Source: Hyphomicrobiales bacterium (GTDB taxonomy: Bacteria > Pseudomonadota > Alphaproteobacteria > Rhizobiales > Aestuariivirgaceae). Taken from it: DNA of 47,078 bases. The translations under genes were made by a program, and so were the position numbers. The first letter of the stretch is position 1, and every line of letters starts with the position of its first letter. The notes beneath the pieces are model-generated. The model was not told the DNA's origin. It saw only the letters and a program-made list of their open reading frames with translations, and ran no database searches. The stretch spans positions 1 through 47,078 of the forward strand of contig JAEUMJ010000110.1 of NCBI GenBank assembly GCA_016792865.1, written 5' to 3'. Shown here in pieces: positions 8,721-18,517 of this stretch.

Positions 8721-9557
8721 ATGAAGAACGCACAGCAGATCATCGAGCAGGCCTGGGAAGACCGCGCCAATGTTTCCCTCAAGACCAAGGGCAACATCCG
8801 CAAGGCGGTGGAGTTTGCGCTGGAGCAGCTCGACAGCGGCAAGGCCCGCGTGGCCGAGAAGAGCGACGGCGGCTGGCACGTGAACCAGTGGCTGAAGAAG
8901 GCGGTGCTGCTCTCCTTCCGCCTCAACGACATGGAGATCATCAAGAACGGACCCGGCAATTCCAAGTGGTGGGACAAGGTTCCCTCGAAGTTCGACGGCT
9001 GGACCGCGAAGACCTTCCGCGAAGCCGGGTTCCGCGCCGTGCCCAATTGCGTGGTGCGCAAGTCGGCCTATGTCGCCCCCGGCGCCATTCTCATGCCGAG
9101 CTTCGTGAACCTCGGTGCCTATGTCGATACGGGCACGATGGTCGATACCTGGGTGACGGTCGGCTCCTGCGCCCAGATTGGCAAGAACGTGCATCTCTCC
9201 GGCGGCGTCGGCATTGGCGGCGTGCTTGAGCCCATGCAGGCCGGCCCCACCATCATCGAGGACAACTGCTTCATCGGCGCGCGCTCCGAAATCGTCGAGG
9301 GCGTCGTGGTGGGCGAAGGTTCGGTCATCTCCATGGGCGTGTTCATCGGCCAGTCCACCAAGATCATCGACCGCACCACCGGCGAAGTCCACATGGGCAA
9401 GGTGCCGCCCTACTCGGTGGTGGTTTCCGGCTCGCTGCCCCAGAAGCCTTTCGCCGACGGCTCCCCTTCCCCGTCACTCTATTGCGCAGTGATCGTGAAG
9501 CGCGTCGATGAAAAGACCCGCTCCAAGACCAGCATCAACGAATTGCTGCGGGATTGA
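8721..9557 (+). CDS. dapD: 2,3,4,5-tetrahydropyridine-2,6-dicarboxylate N-succinyltransferase
   Basis: A 278-residue left-handed beta-helix acyltransferase. It transfers succinyl from succinyl-CoA to tetrahydrodipicolinate in the lysine and meso-diaminopimelate pathway. The hexapeptide repeats start near [31 protein letters not shown] and continue through [32 protein letters not shown]. The N-terminal helical domain (residues 1-95) is also typical. An in-frame upstream start exists, but this ATG gives the canonical N-terminus. With dapE about 700 bases downstream, this is the succinylase branch of the pathway. Confidence 0.97.
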   Translation: MKNAQQIIEQAWEDRANVSLKTKGNIRKAVEFALEQLDSGKARVAEKSDGGWHVNQWLKKAVLLSFRLNDMEIIKNGPGNSKWWDKVPSKFDGWTAKTFREAGFRAVPNCVVRKSAYVAPGAILMPSFVNLGAYVDTGTMVDTWVTVGSCAQIGKNVHLSGGVGIGGVLEPMQAGPTIIEDNCFIGARSEIVEGVVVGEGSVISMGVFIGQSTKIIDRTTGEVHMGKVPPYSVVVSGSLPQKPFADGSPSPSLYCAVIVKRVDEKTRSKTSINELLRD

Positions 9558-9652
9558 GCAGGGACGAGACCCACACTGCCGCTCCGGGCGCAACCGGGTT
9601 GGGCAAAACTCCCCGCAATCATTTGTTCTTGCAGTTGATTCCAGCACTCCCG

Positions 9653-9667
9653 ACCCCCGTCGGGGGT
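9653..9667 (+). terminator. GC-rich hairpin downstream of dapD
   Basis: A compact inverted repeat ACCCCC/GGGGGT with a 3-base loop lies about 95 bases after the dapD stop. It lacks a U-tract, so it may stabilise the transcript end rather than terminate. The rest of the gap to 9741 shows nothing I recognise. Confidence 0.35.
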
Positions 9668-9741
9668 TGATGAGGCTTGGCCTGCGATCCAAATCCGGCC
9701 ATAACTTCCGCGGGGGAATCAATGGAGCGGAGAAACACACA

Positions 9742-10152
9742 ATGAACCTTCAGACCTTCACGAGCTTCACCGGGCGCATCCCGCGCAAGACGTTCTGGCT
9801 CGCGCTGATCGTCCTGATGGTGATCAGCTGGATCCTGCAGATCATCCTTTTCTCGATTTTCGGCGCAGGCATGATGACCATCGACCCGAACGCCACGCCG
9901 GAGGCCCAGGCCATGGCAGCGGAACAGGCCATGAGCGGCCTTGGGATCCCGCTGGTCATCCTCATCCTCATCACCCTGTGGCCCTCGCTGGCGATCTACA
10001 CCAAGCGCTGGCATGACCGCGACAAGTCGGGGTGGTGGTCGCTCATCGGGCTTGTGCCCGTCATCGGCGGCATCTGGATGCTGATCGAACTCGGCTTCCT
10101 GCGCGGCACCGAAGGCCCGAACCGCTTCGGTCCGGACCCGATCGCCGACTGA
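9742..10152 (+). CDS. DUF805 family inner-membrane protein
   Basis: A 136-residue membrane protein. It opens with the family signature FTGRIPRKTFW, has helices at about residues 19-42 and 68-85, the conserved KRWHDRDKSGWWSLIGLVPVIGGIW segment, and the usual ending GTEGPNRFGPDP. The function of DUF805 proteins is not established. The chosen ATG has an adequate GGAG about 12 bases upstream. A longer in-frame extension runs back into dapD and is unlikely to be translated. It is transcribed toward dapE but separated from it by a terminator. Confidence 0.88.
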   Translation: MNLQTFTSFTGRIPRKTFWLALIVLMVISWILQIILFSIFGAGMMTIDPNATPEAQAMAAEQAMSGLGIPLVILILITLWPSLAIYTKRWHDRDKSGWWSLIGLVPVIGGIWMLIELGFLRGTEGPNRFGPDPIAD

Positions 10153-10169
10153 GGCATCTCGCCAGACAC

Positions 10170-10217
10170 ATGCCCGGTCCCCAGCGTCAAAAAAACCTGG
10201 GGCCGGGCATTTCTTTT
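10170..10217 (+). terminator. Rho-independent terminator after the DUF805 gene
   Basis: A long stem with the left arm at 10170-10184 and the right arm at 10197-10210 (14 pairs with one bulged T) has a 12-base A-rich loop. It is followed by TTCTTTT. The geometry is that of an intrinsic terminator. dapE starts only 19 bases later, so the same element may attenuate read-through into dapE. Confidence 0.75.
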
Positions 10218-10235
10218 GCGATAGAAGGCAACACC

Positions 10236-11402
10236 ATGAAGAACACGCCCCACGATCCGGTTGCCATGTTGCAGCAGTTGATCCGCTGCCCGTCCGTCAC
10301 GCCAGCCGAAGAGGGGGTGCTGACGCTCCTGCAGGGCTGGCTGCAACCGGCGGGGTTCCGCTGCGAGCGACTGGTGTTTACCGACGCCGATACCCCGGAT
10401 GTGGACAATCTCTTTGCCCGCATCGGCGAAGGCGGCCCCCATCTCTGCTTCGCCGGGCACACCGATGTGGTGCCGCAGGGCGACGAAGCGATCTGGACAC
10501 ATCCGCCCTTCGCCGCCGAGATCCGCGACGGCATGATCTATGGCCGGGGCGCCACCGACATGAAGGGCTCGGTCGCCGCATTTGCCGCCGCAGCACTCGA
10601 TTTCGTGCGCGAGCATCCGAAGTTCGGTGGCTCCATCTCGTTCCTCATCACCAATGACGAGGAAGGCCCGGCCGTGAACGGCACCATCAAGGTGCTGGAC
10701 TGGATGAGGGCCAACAACCAGGTGCCGGACCACTGCCTTGTGGGCGAACCCTCCTGCGTTGACCATCTCGGTGACACGATCAAGATCGGGCGGCGCGGCT
10801 CGCTGAGCTTCATCGTGCAGGTGGACGGCAAGCAGGGCCATGCCGCATATCCCCACAAGGCCGACAATCCCGTGCCGAAGCTCGCCCGGCTGGTGGACCG
10901 TCTTGCAAGCCGGACCCTGGACAACGGCAACCGGCATTTCGATCCCTCGACGCTGGCCTTCACCAGCTTCGACGTGGGCAATCCGGCAGGCAATGTCATT
11001 CCCTCCCGCGCCGTGGCGAAGTTCAACATCCGCTTTTCCACCGAACACAGCTTCCAGTCCCTCAAGGAACTGGTGCAGATGGAAATCGAGGCCGTTCGCA
11101 AGGACATGGGCGGCAAGTGGTACATGCGCGCCATCGAGGGCGCGGATGCCTTCATCACCGAGCCGGGAGATTTCGTGCAGCTCGTGGCGGCGGCGGTGGA
11201 ATCGGAAACAGGGTGGACGCCGAAGCTCTCCACCTCCGGCGGCACATCGGATGCGCGTTTCGTGAAGGACTATTGCCCGGTCCTGGAGTTCGGCCCCACC
11301 AATGCCACCATCCACCAGACGGACGAGCGCATTTCCATCGAGGAGCTGAAGCAGACGGCCAAGGTGTACCGCCGCGTGCTCGACAGCTATTTCAAGGTCT
11401 GA
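10236..11402 (+). CDS. dapE: Succinyl-diaminopimelate desuccinylase
   Basis: A 388-residue M20 metallopeptidase-fold enzyme. It hydrolyses N-succinyl-LL-2,6-diaminopimelate to LL-DAP and succinate for lysine and peptidoglycan synthesis. Zinc-site motifs are CFAGHTDVVPQGD, GRGATDMKGS (bridging Asp) and NDEEGPA (catalytic Glu pair). The dimerisation-domain motif GRRGSLSF and the C-terminal STSGGTSDARF and GPTNATIHQTDE motifs are all present. The stop lies 3 bases from the convergent truA stop. Confidence 0.97.
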   Translation: MKNTPHDPVAMLQQLIRCPSVTPAEEGVLTLLQGWLQPAGFRCERLVFTDADTPDVDNLFARIGEGGPHLCFAGHTDVVPQGDEAIWTHPPFAAEIRDGMIYGRGATDMKGSVAAFAAAALDFVREHPKFGGSISFLITNDEEGPAVNGTIKVLDWMRANNQVPDHCLVGEPSCVDHLGDTIKIGRRGSLSFIVQVDGKQGHAAYPHKADNPVPKLARLVDRLASRTLDNGNRHFDPSTLAFTSFDVGNPAGNVIPSRAVAKFNIRFSTEHSFQSLKELVQMEIEAVRKDMGGKWYMRAIEGADAFITEPGDFVQLVAAAVESETGWTPKLSTSGGTSDARFVKDYCPVLEFGPTNATIHQTDERISIEELKQTAKVYRRVLDSYFKV

Positions 11403-11405
11403 CGA

Positions 11406-12143
11406 TCAGTAGCCGACGCTGACGAGATAGAGTCCGTGCGGCGGCGCCACCACGCCGCATGCGGCCCGGTTCCGCGCCTCCAGCGCCTTCCGCAGCTTGA
11501 TGGGCTGCCACTTGCCCTCGCCCACATACTTGAGCGAACCCACCATGGAACGCACCTGGTGATGCAGGAAACTCCGCGCCTCGGCGCGGATCTCGATTTC
11601 CTCCCCGTAGCGCGACACCTCGAAGCGATCGAGTGTCTTGACCGGAGACTGCGCCTGGCAATCGGCGGCACGGAAGGTGGTGAAATCGTGCTTGCCCACC
11701 AGATATTGCGCGGCTTCGTGCATCGCCTCCGCATCCAGCTCGACAGGCACATGCCACACCCGCCCGGCATCGAGGGCCGGAGGGGCGCGGCGGTTGAGGA
11801 TGCGGTAGAGATAGCTGCGCTTCACGGCGGAGAAGCGGGCATGAAAATCATCGCTCACCTCCTCCGCCTCCAGCACGCTCACCGGATGCGGGCGGATGTT
11901 GCCGTTGATGGCATTCCTCAGCACGAAGGGATCCCATGGCTTGGGCAGGTCAACATGGGCCACCTGCTCGATGGCATGAACGCCGGTATCGGTGCGGCCT
12001 GCGCCCTGCACCAGGATGTGGACGCCGTGGATGTGCTCCAGCGCCTTTTCGAGAACACCCTGCACCGTGGCCTGGTCAGCCTGCATCTGCCAGCCATAGA
12101 AGCCGGTGCCATCATATTCGATGGTGAGCTTGTAGCGGGGCAT
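11406..12143 (-). CDS. truA: tRNA pseudouridine(38-40) synthase TruA
   Basis: A 245-residue pseudouridine synthase that modifies positions 38-40 in the anticodon stem-loop. It has the N-terminal [15 protein letters not shown] and the catalytic aspartate in [11 protein letters not shown]. The later motifs are KRSYLYRI and [11 protein letters not shown]. It is the third gene of the def-fmt-truA operon. Its ATG overlaps the fmt stop by one base (TGATG). Confidence 0.97.
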   Translation of the reverse strand: MPRYKLTIEYDGTGFYGWQMQADQATVQGVLEKALEHIHGVHILVQGAGRTDTGVHAIEQVAHVDLPKPWDPFVLRNAINGNIRPHPVSVLEAEEVSDDFHARFSAVKRSYLYRILNRRAPPALDAGRVWHVPVELDAEAMHEAAQYLVGKHDFTTFRAADCQAQSPVKTLDRFEVSRYGEEIEIRAEARSFLHHQVRSMVGSLKYVGEGKWQPIKLRKALEARNRAACGVVAPPHGLYLVSVGY

Positions 12144-13063
12144 CAGCCGAGCCTCATGCCGGCAGGAACCGACAAGCCGCGCAACAGCGCCTCTGCCGTC
12201 ATGACGGCCTTGCCTTCCCGTTGCACGTCAAGAAAGCGCACGGCCCCCGTGCTACAGGCGATGGTAAGATGATCGTCGATCGCCGTACCCGGCACCGCTG
12301 ATCCCTGCACCGCTGATCCGGCAACCACTTCCGCCTTCAACACCTTCACCCGCGTCTTGCCCATCATCGTCCAGGCGCCGGGGAAGGGCGACAGGCCGTG
12401 AATGTGGTTGCGCACCGTTTCCGCAGGCCAACCGAAATCGATCTGCGCTTCCGCCTTCTCGATCTTCCGGGCGTAGGTGACGCCTTCTTCCGGTTGTGGC
12501 GTGCCGGGAACATCAGGGCTTTCCAGGGCCTTCACGATCAGTTCCGCGCCAAGCGCCGCAAGCGCATCATGGAGCGTGGATGCAGTTGTATCGGTGCCGA
12601 TCGGGCATTTGCCGACCAGCAGCATGGGGCCCGTGTCGAGGCCCTGTTCCATGCGCATGATGGTGACGCCGGATTCCACATCTCCCGCCATGATGGCGCG
12701 CTGGATGGGTGCAGCCCCGCGCCACCGCGGCAGGAGGGAGGCATGGATGTTGAAGCAACCGTGACGCGGCGCATCAAGCACGGCCTTCGGCAGCAGCAGG
12801 CCATAGGCGACCACAACGGCAGCATCGGGCGCGAGCGCCATGAAGGCTTCCTGTTCTTCGGCAGGCTTGAGCGAGACGGGCGTGCGCACCGGCAGCCCCA
12901 TGGCGGCAGCAAGGGCGTGAACGGGCGAGGGCTTCACTTCATGACCCCGCCCGGCGGGCCGTGGTGGCTGGGAATAGACGCAGACAACCTCGTGTCCCGC
13001 CGCCACGACCGCCTTCAGCGCCGTGGTGGCAAAATCGGGCGTGCCCATGAAGACGATGCGCAT
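12143..13063 (-). CDS. fmt: Methionyl-tRNA formyltransferase
   Basis: A 306-residue enzyme that formylates initiator Met-tRNA using 10-formyltetrahydrofolate. It opens [12 protein letters not shown] and has the folate-site motif [15 protein letters not shown] with catalytic Asn-His in NIHASLLP, plus [13 protein letters not shown]. The C-terminal tRNA-binding domain follows at about residue 205. I chose the internal ATG because it gives the canonical N-terminus, 5 bases after the def stop. It sits between def and truA, so formylation and deformylation genes are co-expressed. Confidence 0.97.
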   Translation of the reverse strand: MRIVFMGTPDFATTALKAVVAAGHEVVCVYSQPPRPAGRGHEVKPSPVHALAAAMGLPVRTPVSLKPAEEQEAFMALAPDAAVVVAYGLLLPKAVLDAPRHGCFNIHASLLPRWRGAAPIQRAIMAGDVESGVTIMRMEQGLDTGPMLLVGKCPIGTDTTASTLHDALAALGAELIVKALESPDVPGTPQPEEGVTYARKIEKAEAQIDFGWPAETVRNHIHGLSPFPGAWTMMGKTRVKVLKAEVVAGSAVQGSAVPGTAIDDHLTIACSTGAVRFLDVQREGKAVMTAEALLRGLSVPAGMRLG

Positions 13064-13068
13064 GGGCT

Positions 13069-13587
13069 TCAGAGCTTCCCCAGCTTTGCGGCCTTCTGGA
13101 ATTTCTTGAGCACGCGGTCGCGCTTCAGCTTCGAGATATGGTCGATGAAGAGCACGCCGTTCAGGTGGTCGATCTCGTGCTGAAGGCAAGTGGCAAGAAG
13201 GCCCGTGGCCTGAAGCTCCATCGCCTCGTTGTTGCGGTCACGGTAGCGCACGGTGATCTCCCTGGGACGCTGTACCATCTCGAAGTAGTCGGGGATCGAG
13301 AGGCAGCCCTCCTCATAATCCGAGAGTTCGGCAGAACTGGCGACGATTTCCGGGTTGGCCACGAAAAGGGGGCGCTTGTCCTCGCCTTCCTTCGACAAGT
13401 CGATCACGAGGGCACGCAGGGGAACACCGATCTGGATGGCGGCGAGCCCGATTCCCGGCGCGGCATACATGGTCTCCAGCATGTCGTCGAAAAGGGCGCG
13501 GGTTGCCGCGTCCACCTGCGCAATGGGCTTCGACACCTGGCGCAGGGTCTTCTCGTCGGGCAGCGTGATGATCGGTCGGGTTGTCAT
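13069..13587 (-). CDS. def: Peptide deformylase
   Basis: A 172-residue iron or zinc hydrolase that removes the formyl group from nascent proteins. The three family motifs are present: [10 protein letters not shown] (motif 1, with Ile where Pro is common), EGCLSIP (metal-binding Cys) and QHEIDHLNG (two metal-binding His and catalytic Glu). The start giving [11 protein letters not shown] is conventional. The first gene of def-fmt-truA, its promoter should lie in the 112-bp gap upstream, which also holds the end of the RTX protease transcript. Confidence 0.97.
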   Translation of the reverse strand: MTTRPIITLPDEKTLRQVSKPIAQVDAATRALFDDMLETMYAAPGIGLAAIQIGVPLRALVIDLSKEGEDKRPLFVANPEIVASSAELSDYEEGCLSIPDYFEMVQRPREITVRYRDRNNEAMELQATGLLATCLQHEIDHLNGVLFIDHISKLKRDRVLKKFQKAAKLGKL

Positions 13588-13620
13588 GGCGGGGGAGATA
13601 GTTGGACCTCCGCAAAAGGT

Positions 13621-13651
13621 CAACAAAAGCGCATCCGGCCGGAAACCGGCC
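13621..13651 (-). terminator. Probable terminator of the RTX protease gene
   Basis: On the minus strand, GGCCGG/CCGGCC with a 3-base loop (13637-13651) is followed within 8 bases by CTTTTGTT. It lies about 50 bases beyond the protease stop and upstream of def, so it would insulate the def operon. Confidence 0.5.
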
Positions 13652-13699
13652 CGTCACCGCGACAGGCGGGACTTGGCCGTGCCCATGACCGGCCCGGGC

Positions 13700-16213
13700 C
13701 TACAGAATGAAGTCGCTCTCCTGCAAGGCATGAACGCCGGTCAGGACGATCTTGAAGTCTGCCTTGCCGTCGCCGTTCACGTCACCCTGCACGAAGGTCT
13801 GCGTCGTGGTGGTGGTGACCTGAAGCAGGCCCTTGACGCCCACCACGAAGGGACCACTGCCGTTGAAGGTGAAGCTCTCGTCGCCAAGGCCCGTCATGGC
13901 GTCGATGGCGCTGAGGTCGATCCTGTCACTGCCGACCTCGAAGTCGGTGATCGTGTCGAGGTTCTTTCCGCCGGAGTCGGTCAAGGCGGTGAAGACAAAG
14001 GTGTCCGCATCAGCGCCACCCGTCAGCAGGTCGCGGCCGGCGCCGCCCACCAGCGTGTCCTCCCCGGCACCGCCGGAGAGGGTGTCATTGCCCGCACCGC
14101 CCGAAAGCAAGTTGTCGCCGCCGTCGCCGGTGAAATTGTCTACGCCCGAACCGCCCGTGATGTTCTCGAAATTGAGGATGGTGTCGTAGCCGTAGCCGGT
14201 GAATTGTGCCGTGTTCACCGCGAGATTCACCGTCGCCGCCCTGGTGAGGCCCTCGAAGCTCAAGGTATCTGTGCCGTCGGCACCGTCCAGGATGTTGTTG
14301 CCGGTGTTGCCCGTGATGATGTTGTCGAAGTCGTTCCCGGTGCCGTTGATTGCAGCCGAGCCGGTGAGCGTGAGGTTTTCCACATCCCCCAGCACGCGCG
14401 TGTCGTCGGCGAGGCTGAAGCTGATCGACGACATCACCTTGTCAACGCCATGATCGTCGGGCGTGGACGTGTGCGGCGTCAGGCCGGCACAGAACGGGCA
14501 ATTGCACATGCCGTCGCCCGCAATGCTTGCGGCTGCGGTCGTTGCCGAACCTGAAGCACTCTCATCGACAATGTCGCCGATGTTGTCCACGTAGTAGGTG
14601 TCGTTGCCGTCGCCGCCGATCATGGTGTCGGCACCAAGGCCGCCATTCAGCGTGTCGTTGCCCTCCAGACCTTCGAGGGTGTTCGCCACGGCAGAGCCGG
14701 TCAGCGTGTCGTTGTGAATGGAACCCACAAGGTTTTCGATGCCGGTCAGCGTATCCTTGCCGCTGCCCACCGTTGACTGGGCCTTGCTGGAAGCGAGATT
14801 GACGATCACGCCCGCGGCTGCATCTTCATAGGTCACGGTGTCAACGCCAAGGCCACCCGCCATCACGTCACTGCCTGCACCGCCATTCAGGAGATCGTCA
14901 CCATCAAGGCCATAGAGCTTGTCGTTGCCGTCGAGGCCGGAAAGCGTGTCATTGCCACCCGCACCCGTCAGCGTGTCGGCGAGTATCGTGCCATCGAGCA
15001 CGACAGGCGTGGGTGGAGGCGGTGGATCGCCGCCGCCGCTCCCGCCGCCGCCGCCATAGGACACGTTGTAGTGGATTTCCTCGAAGCCATTGGCCGCGAA
15101 ATCATAGGCATATTCGAGCGTGCCGGAGATGTTGAGGATGTCGTAGCCAAGGCCGCCGCTGAAGAGATTGAGCAGGTCGAGGAGATCGGCATAGAAGGTG
15201 TCATTGCCGTCGCCGCCCACGAGGATGTCCGCTCCGCCGCCGCCGACCAGAAGGTCATTGCCGTCGTTGCCGCGCAAGGTGTTGTCGAGGTTGTTGCCGA
15301 TGATGCTGTCGTTGCCCGAACCACCCGCCGCGTTCTCGATGAAGCAGTTGTAGGCGATGGCGATGTTCTTCGTCATGCCATCGCAATCGGAATAGGTGCC
15401 GGGATTGAGATCGATGCGCGAGGATGTGCTGAAGCCCGAGAGGTCGAGCCAGTCGTTGCCGCCCGCATCCCAGATGGTGAGGATGGGATGCTCGTTGATG
15501 GTGAAGTCGAAAATCGCGGGACGGTCGGTGTTCGAATTGAAACCATAGACCGTGTCGCCGGTCCGGGTGGACATCTCCACCCCGTAAAGCTGCTGGATGG
15601 CGAGGATGTCGTGCAGCATCGGCGTCTGGGCGTAGTAGCTGCGGCCATCGCTGGCGGTCCAGTCGGCGCCGGTATTGTCGGCATCGAAGTAGGACATCAC
15701 CGTGTATTGGATGGTGTCCATGGTGTAGAGCGCATTCTGGCTGTAGGTCGGGCTGCCGCCGTTGTAATTGCCGGGATGGTCGAGGCCGAGGGCATGGCCA
15801 AGCTCATGGATATAGGTGAGGGCACCCCACTGGCCGATCTTGGGGGTCACGAGGTCGTTGGTGCCCCAGCCCGAATTGTAAGTGGGATTGAGCCAGAGCG
15901 AGCCGGAAATGCTGCCGCTGCCGGGGAAATAGGCGTGGGCATAGCCGATCGACGACGTCGTGTTGCTCATGTTGATCTGGCCGCCGGACGCGACTTCGAC
16001 AAAATCGATATCGGCAAGATCATCCCAGAGGCCAAGCGCGAGCCGGCCCATGTCCTTTTGCGCCGTGGTGAAGGCACTGAAGCCGTTCCGCTCGCCGCCC
16101 GCCCAGGACGGTGCGGTGGAGGGGAAAGAGAACGTCACCGCAGGACCGGACCAGCTTGTGCCGGCCCGCAGGAGATTGCTGACGATCTGAGTATTGTTCC
16201 AAACAGCGGGCAT
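13700..16213 (-). CDS. Serralysin-like M10 metalloprotease with RTX repeats
   Basis: An 837-residue secreted zinc protease. The metzincin site HELGHALGLDHP (residues 136-147) supplies the three histidines and catalytic glutamate, with the Met-turn VMSYFD at 172-177. It has no N-terminal signal peptide. Instead, blocks of calcium-binding GGxGxDxLx repeats occur from about residue 297, again from about 407 after a glycine/proline-rich linker, and near 640-745. The C-terminus ends in an acidic, hydrophobic tail (DFIL), the usual type I secretion signal. An unusual MCNCPFC cluster at 569-575 interrupts the repeats. No ABC exporter, HlyD-type adaptor or inhibitor gene is nearby. A GGAG ribosome site precedes the ATG by 6 bases. 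Confidence 0.9.
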   Translation of the reverse strand: MPAVWNNTQIVSNLLRAGTSWSGPAVTFSFPSTAPSWAGGERNGFSAFTTAQKDMGRLALGLWDDLADIDFVEVASGGQINMSNTTSSIGYAHAYFPGSGSISGSLWLNPTYNSGWGTNDLVTPKIGQWGALTYIHELGHALGLDHPGNYNGGSPTYSQNALYTMDTIQYTVMSYFDADNTGADWTASDGRSYYAQTPMLHDILAIQQLYGVEMSTRTGDTVYGFNSNTDRPAIFDFTINEHPILTIWDAGGNDWLDLSGFSTSSRIDLNPGTYSDCDGMTKNIAIAYNCFIENAAGGSGNDSIIGNNLDNTLRGNDGNDLLVGGGGADILVGGDGNDTFYADLLDLLNLFSGGLGYDILNISGTLEYAYDFAANGFEEIHYNVSYGGGGGSGGGDPPPPPTPVVLDGTILADTLTGAGGNDTLSGLDGNDKLYGLDGDDLLNGGAGSDVMAGGLGVDTVTYEDAAAGVIVNLASSKAQSTVGSGKDTLTGIENLVGSIHNDTLTGSAVANTLEGLEGNDTLNGGLGADTMIGGDGNDTYYVDNIGDIVDESASGSATTAAASIAGDGMCNCPFCAGLTPHTSTPDDHGVDKVMSSISFSLADDTRVLGDVENLTLTGSAAINGTGNDFDNIITGNTGNNILDGADGTDTLSFEGLTRAATVNLAVNTAQFTGYGYDTILNFENITGGSGVDNFTGDGGDNLLSGGAGNDTLSGGAGEDTLVGGAGRDLLTGGADADTFVFTALTDSGGKNLDTITDFEVGSDRIDLSAIDAMTGLGDESFTFNGSGPFVVGVKGLLQVTTTTTQTFVQGDVNGDGKADFKIVLTGVHALQESDFIL

Positions 16214-16445
16214 CCGTCACTCCGGTCTTAGTCAGGATGGACCTTTGCCCGGATGCCGTTGCGCAAGGTCTAAGTGCCATGATGAAATTTTAGCTAATCC
16301 AGACCCCCCGCCGTCTTTCTGCGCCTTAACCCTAACGATTGTTCATCATGCCGGGCGGATGGGAGGGGCCGAAGGCCCGAAACGAGGCGAAGGTTGCGGT
16401 CGCCCTCGGTTTTCAGGCATAAGGCCAGCTTCACGCGGAATTCCC

Positions 16446-18470
16446 ATGAGCAAAGACATCAAAGTCGTCAAATCCTTCCCGCGCAAGGTGAAGGAAATCG
16501 AAAACCTGTTCATCACCCTCTCGGACGGCACCAGGCTGGCCGCCCGCATCTGGCTGCCGGTCGATGCCGAAAAGAACCCGGTTCCGGCGCTGCTCGAATA
16601 CCTGCCTTACCGCAAGCGCGACGGCACCATCACCCGCGACCAGCTCACCCACCCCTATTTCGCGGGCCATGGCTATGCCTCCGTGCGCGTGGACATGCGC
16701 GGCAACGGTGACAGCGACGGCTTGATGGACGACGAATACACCCGGCAGGAGCAGGAGGATTGCCTTGAAGTGATCGCCTGGCTCGCCCGCCAGAAATGGT
16801 GTTCAGGCAGCGTCGGGATGTTCGGCATCTCGTGGGGCGGCTTCAATGCCTTGCAGGTGGCGGCGCTTCGCCCGCCTGCGCTCAAGGCCATCGTCTCGCT
16901 CTGCTCCACCGACGACCGGTATGAAGACGACGTGCACTACAAGGGTGGCACGGTCATCAATGAGATGCTGGGCTGGGCCGCAACCATGCTGGCCTATTCC
17001 TCCCGCCCGCCCGACCCCAAGATTGTCGGCAAGGGCTGGAAGAAGATGTGGATGGACCGGCTCAAGCATGAACCCTTCCTCGCCATCGACTGGCTGAAGC
17101 ATCCGCACCGCGACGCCTATTGGAAACATGGTTCCGTGTGCGAGGACTGGAACAGGATCCAGACCCCCACGCTGCTGATCGGCGGCTGGAACGATGCCTA
17201 CTCCAACGCCATCCCGCGCATGATGCGGAACCTCCGTGTCCCCCGCAAGGCCATCATCGGGCCGTGGGCGCACAAGTATCCGCATTTCGCCGTGCCGGGG
17301 CCGCGCATCGGCGGGCTTCAGGAAATGCTGCGCTGGTGGGACTTCTACCTCAAGAACATCAACACCGGGGTGACGCAGGATCCCGACTTCCGCGTCTACA
17401 TGATGGATTCCTACAAGCCCGGCAGCTTCCCGGACGAGATTCCCGGCCGCTGGGTGTCGGAGGCCTTCTGGGGCCATGGCACCGTCGATAACCGGACATG
17501 GAATCTCACTGCCGGGGGCATCGCCGCCAAGCCCGGCACGGAAAAGGATCTCAGGATTTCCTCGAAGCAGACCTGCGGCTTCGATGGGGGAGAATACTGC
17601 ATCATCTGGCTTGGCCCCGAATTCCCCGGCGACCAGCGCGACGACGATGCGCAATCGATCACCTTCGATTCCCCCGAACTTGCCGAGGATCTCGAAATCC
17701 TCGGCCAGCCGTCCATCGACCTGCACTTCACCTCCGACAAGCCGGTGGCCCATGTGGCGGTGAGGCTCTGCGATGTCTGGCCCTCCGGCGAAACGACTCG
17801 CATCACCTATCACCTGCAGAACCTCTGCATGAAAGACAGCCGCGAGACACCGAAGCCGCTTGAACCGGGCAAGCGCAACCGCATGAAGATCAAGCTCGAT
17901 GACATTGCGTGGAGGGTGCCGAAGGGGCATCGCCTGCGGGTCTCGATCTCGACCAGCTATTTCCCGATGATGTGGCCCCTGGCAGAGGCGCCCACCCTCA
18001 CGGTTCATGCCGGGCCGTCAACGCTCTCCCTGCCCATCCGCAAGGCCCAGAAGGACGAGAAGCCGATCAGTTTCGCACCGCCGGAATCGGCCGAGCCGTT
18101 GAAGCAGACCGAGATCAGGGAAGGCTTCCACAAGCGCGAGAAGACCGTCGATCCCAGGACGGGCGAGGTGCGGCTGGAAATCATCGATGATTTCGGCGTC
18201 CAGAAGGTCACCTCCCACGGCCTTGAAATCGGCGGAGTGGGCCGCGAGACCTATTCGATCATGCCGGATGACCCGCTCTCCGCCCGGATGGAGACCCATT
18301 GGACCGAAACCCGCAAGCGCGGGCCGTGGTCCGTGCGGACCGAGACCAAGGGCCGCCTCACAGCCACAAGGACACATTGGGTGCTCTGGGGCGAAATCGT
18401 TGCCTATGAAGGAAAGAAGAAGGTTTTCTCCAAGGAATTCAATGAGGAAATCGAGCGCAAGCTACAGTAA
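16446..18470 (+). CDS. CocE/NonD family (X-Pro dipeptidyl-peptidase S15-like) hydrolase
   Basis: A 674-residue alpha/beta hydrolase. The S15 catalytic domain contains the nucleophile elbow GMFGISWGGFNA (Ser in GISWGG at about residue 127), GDSDG, and a later LLIGGWND region for the acid. The C-terminal galactose-binding jelly roll begins around residue 390 and includes SQPSIDLHF-type sequence and RLRVSISTSYFPM. Members include cocaine esterase, glutaryl-7-ACA acylases and Xaa-Pro peptidases, so the substrate cannot be assigned. No signal peptide is visible. Its stop codon TAA forms part of the -35 element of the following sigma gene, so it probably ends a separate transcript. The 232-bp gap upstream (16214-16445) carries only a small GGGCC-GAA-GGCCC hairpin at 16366-16378. 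Confidence 0.87.
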   Translation: MSKDIKVVKSFPRKVKEIENLFITLSDGTRLAARIWLPVDAEKNPVPALLEYLPYRKRDGTITRDQLTHPYFAGHGYASVRVDMRGNGDSDGLMDDEYTRQEQEDCLEVIAWLARQKWCSGSVGMFGISWGGFNALQVAALRPPALKAIVSLCSTDDRYEDDVHYKGGTVINEMLGWAATMLAYSSRPPDPKIVGKGWKKMWMDRLKHEPFLAIDWLKHPHRDAYWKHGSVCEDWNRIQTPTLLIGGWNDAYSNAIPRMMRNLRVPRKAIIGPWAHKYPHFAVPGPRIGGLQEMLRWWDFYLKNINTGVTQDPDFRVYMMDSYKPGSFPDEIPGRWVSEAFWGHGTVDNRTWNLTAGGIAAKPGTEKDLRISSKQTCGFDGGEYCIIWLGPEFPGDQRDDDAQSITFDSPELAEDLEILGQPSIDLHFTSDKPVAHVAVRLCDVWPSGETTRITYHLQNLCMKDSRETPKPLEPGKRNRMKIKLDDIAWRVPKGHRLRVSISTSYFPMMWPLAEAPTLTVHAGPSTLSLPIRKAQKDEKPISFAPPESAEPLKQTEIREGFHKREKTVDPRTGEVRLEIIDDFGVQKVTSHGLEIGGVGRETYSIMPDDPLSARMETHWTETRKRGPWSVRTETKGRLTATRTHWVLWGEIVAYEGKKKVFSKEFNEEIERKLQ

Positions 18471-18495
18471 TCCAGTCCTGTCCATGGACCGTAAT
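18468..18495 (+). promoter_or_regulatory. Candidate ECF (RpoE/ChrR-type) autoregulatory promoter
   Basis: TAATCC (18468-18473), 16 bases, then CGTAAT (18490-18495). The RpoE promoters of Rhodobacter sphaeroides follow TGATCC-N18-TAAG, counting from TGATCC to TAAG. Here the spacing is identical and only one base differs in each core element. Transcription would begin near 18502, just before the AGGAGAG ribosome site of the sigma gene. Confidence 0.6.
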
Positions 18496-18517
18496 TCCGC
18501 TACAGGAGAGACGGTAC

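Noticed and set aside
13355-14554. A 399-codon plus-strand frame spanning def and the RTX gene
   Set aside because: It crosses two real minus-strand genes and reflects the complement of the RTX repeats.
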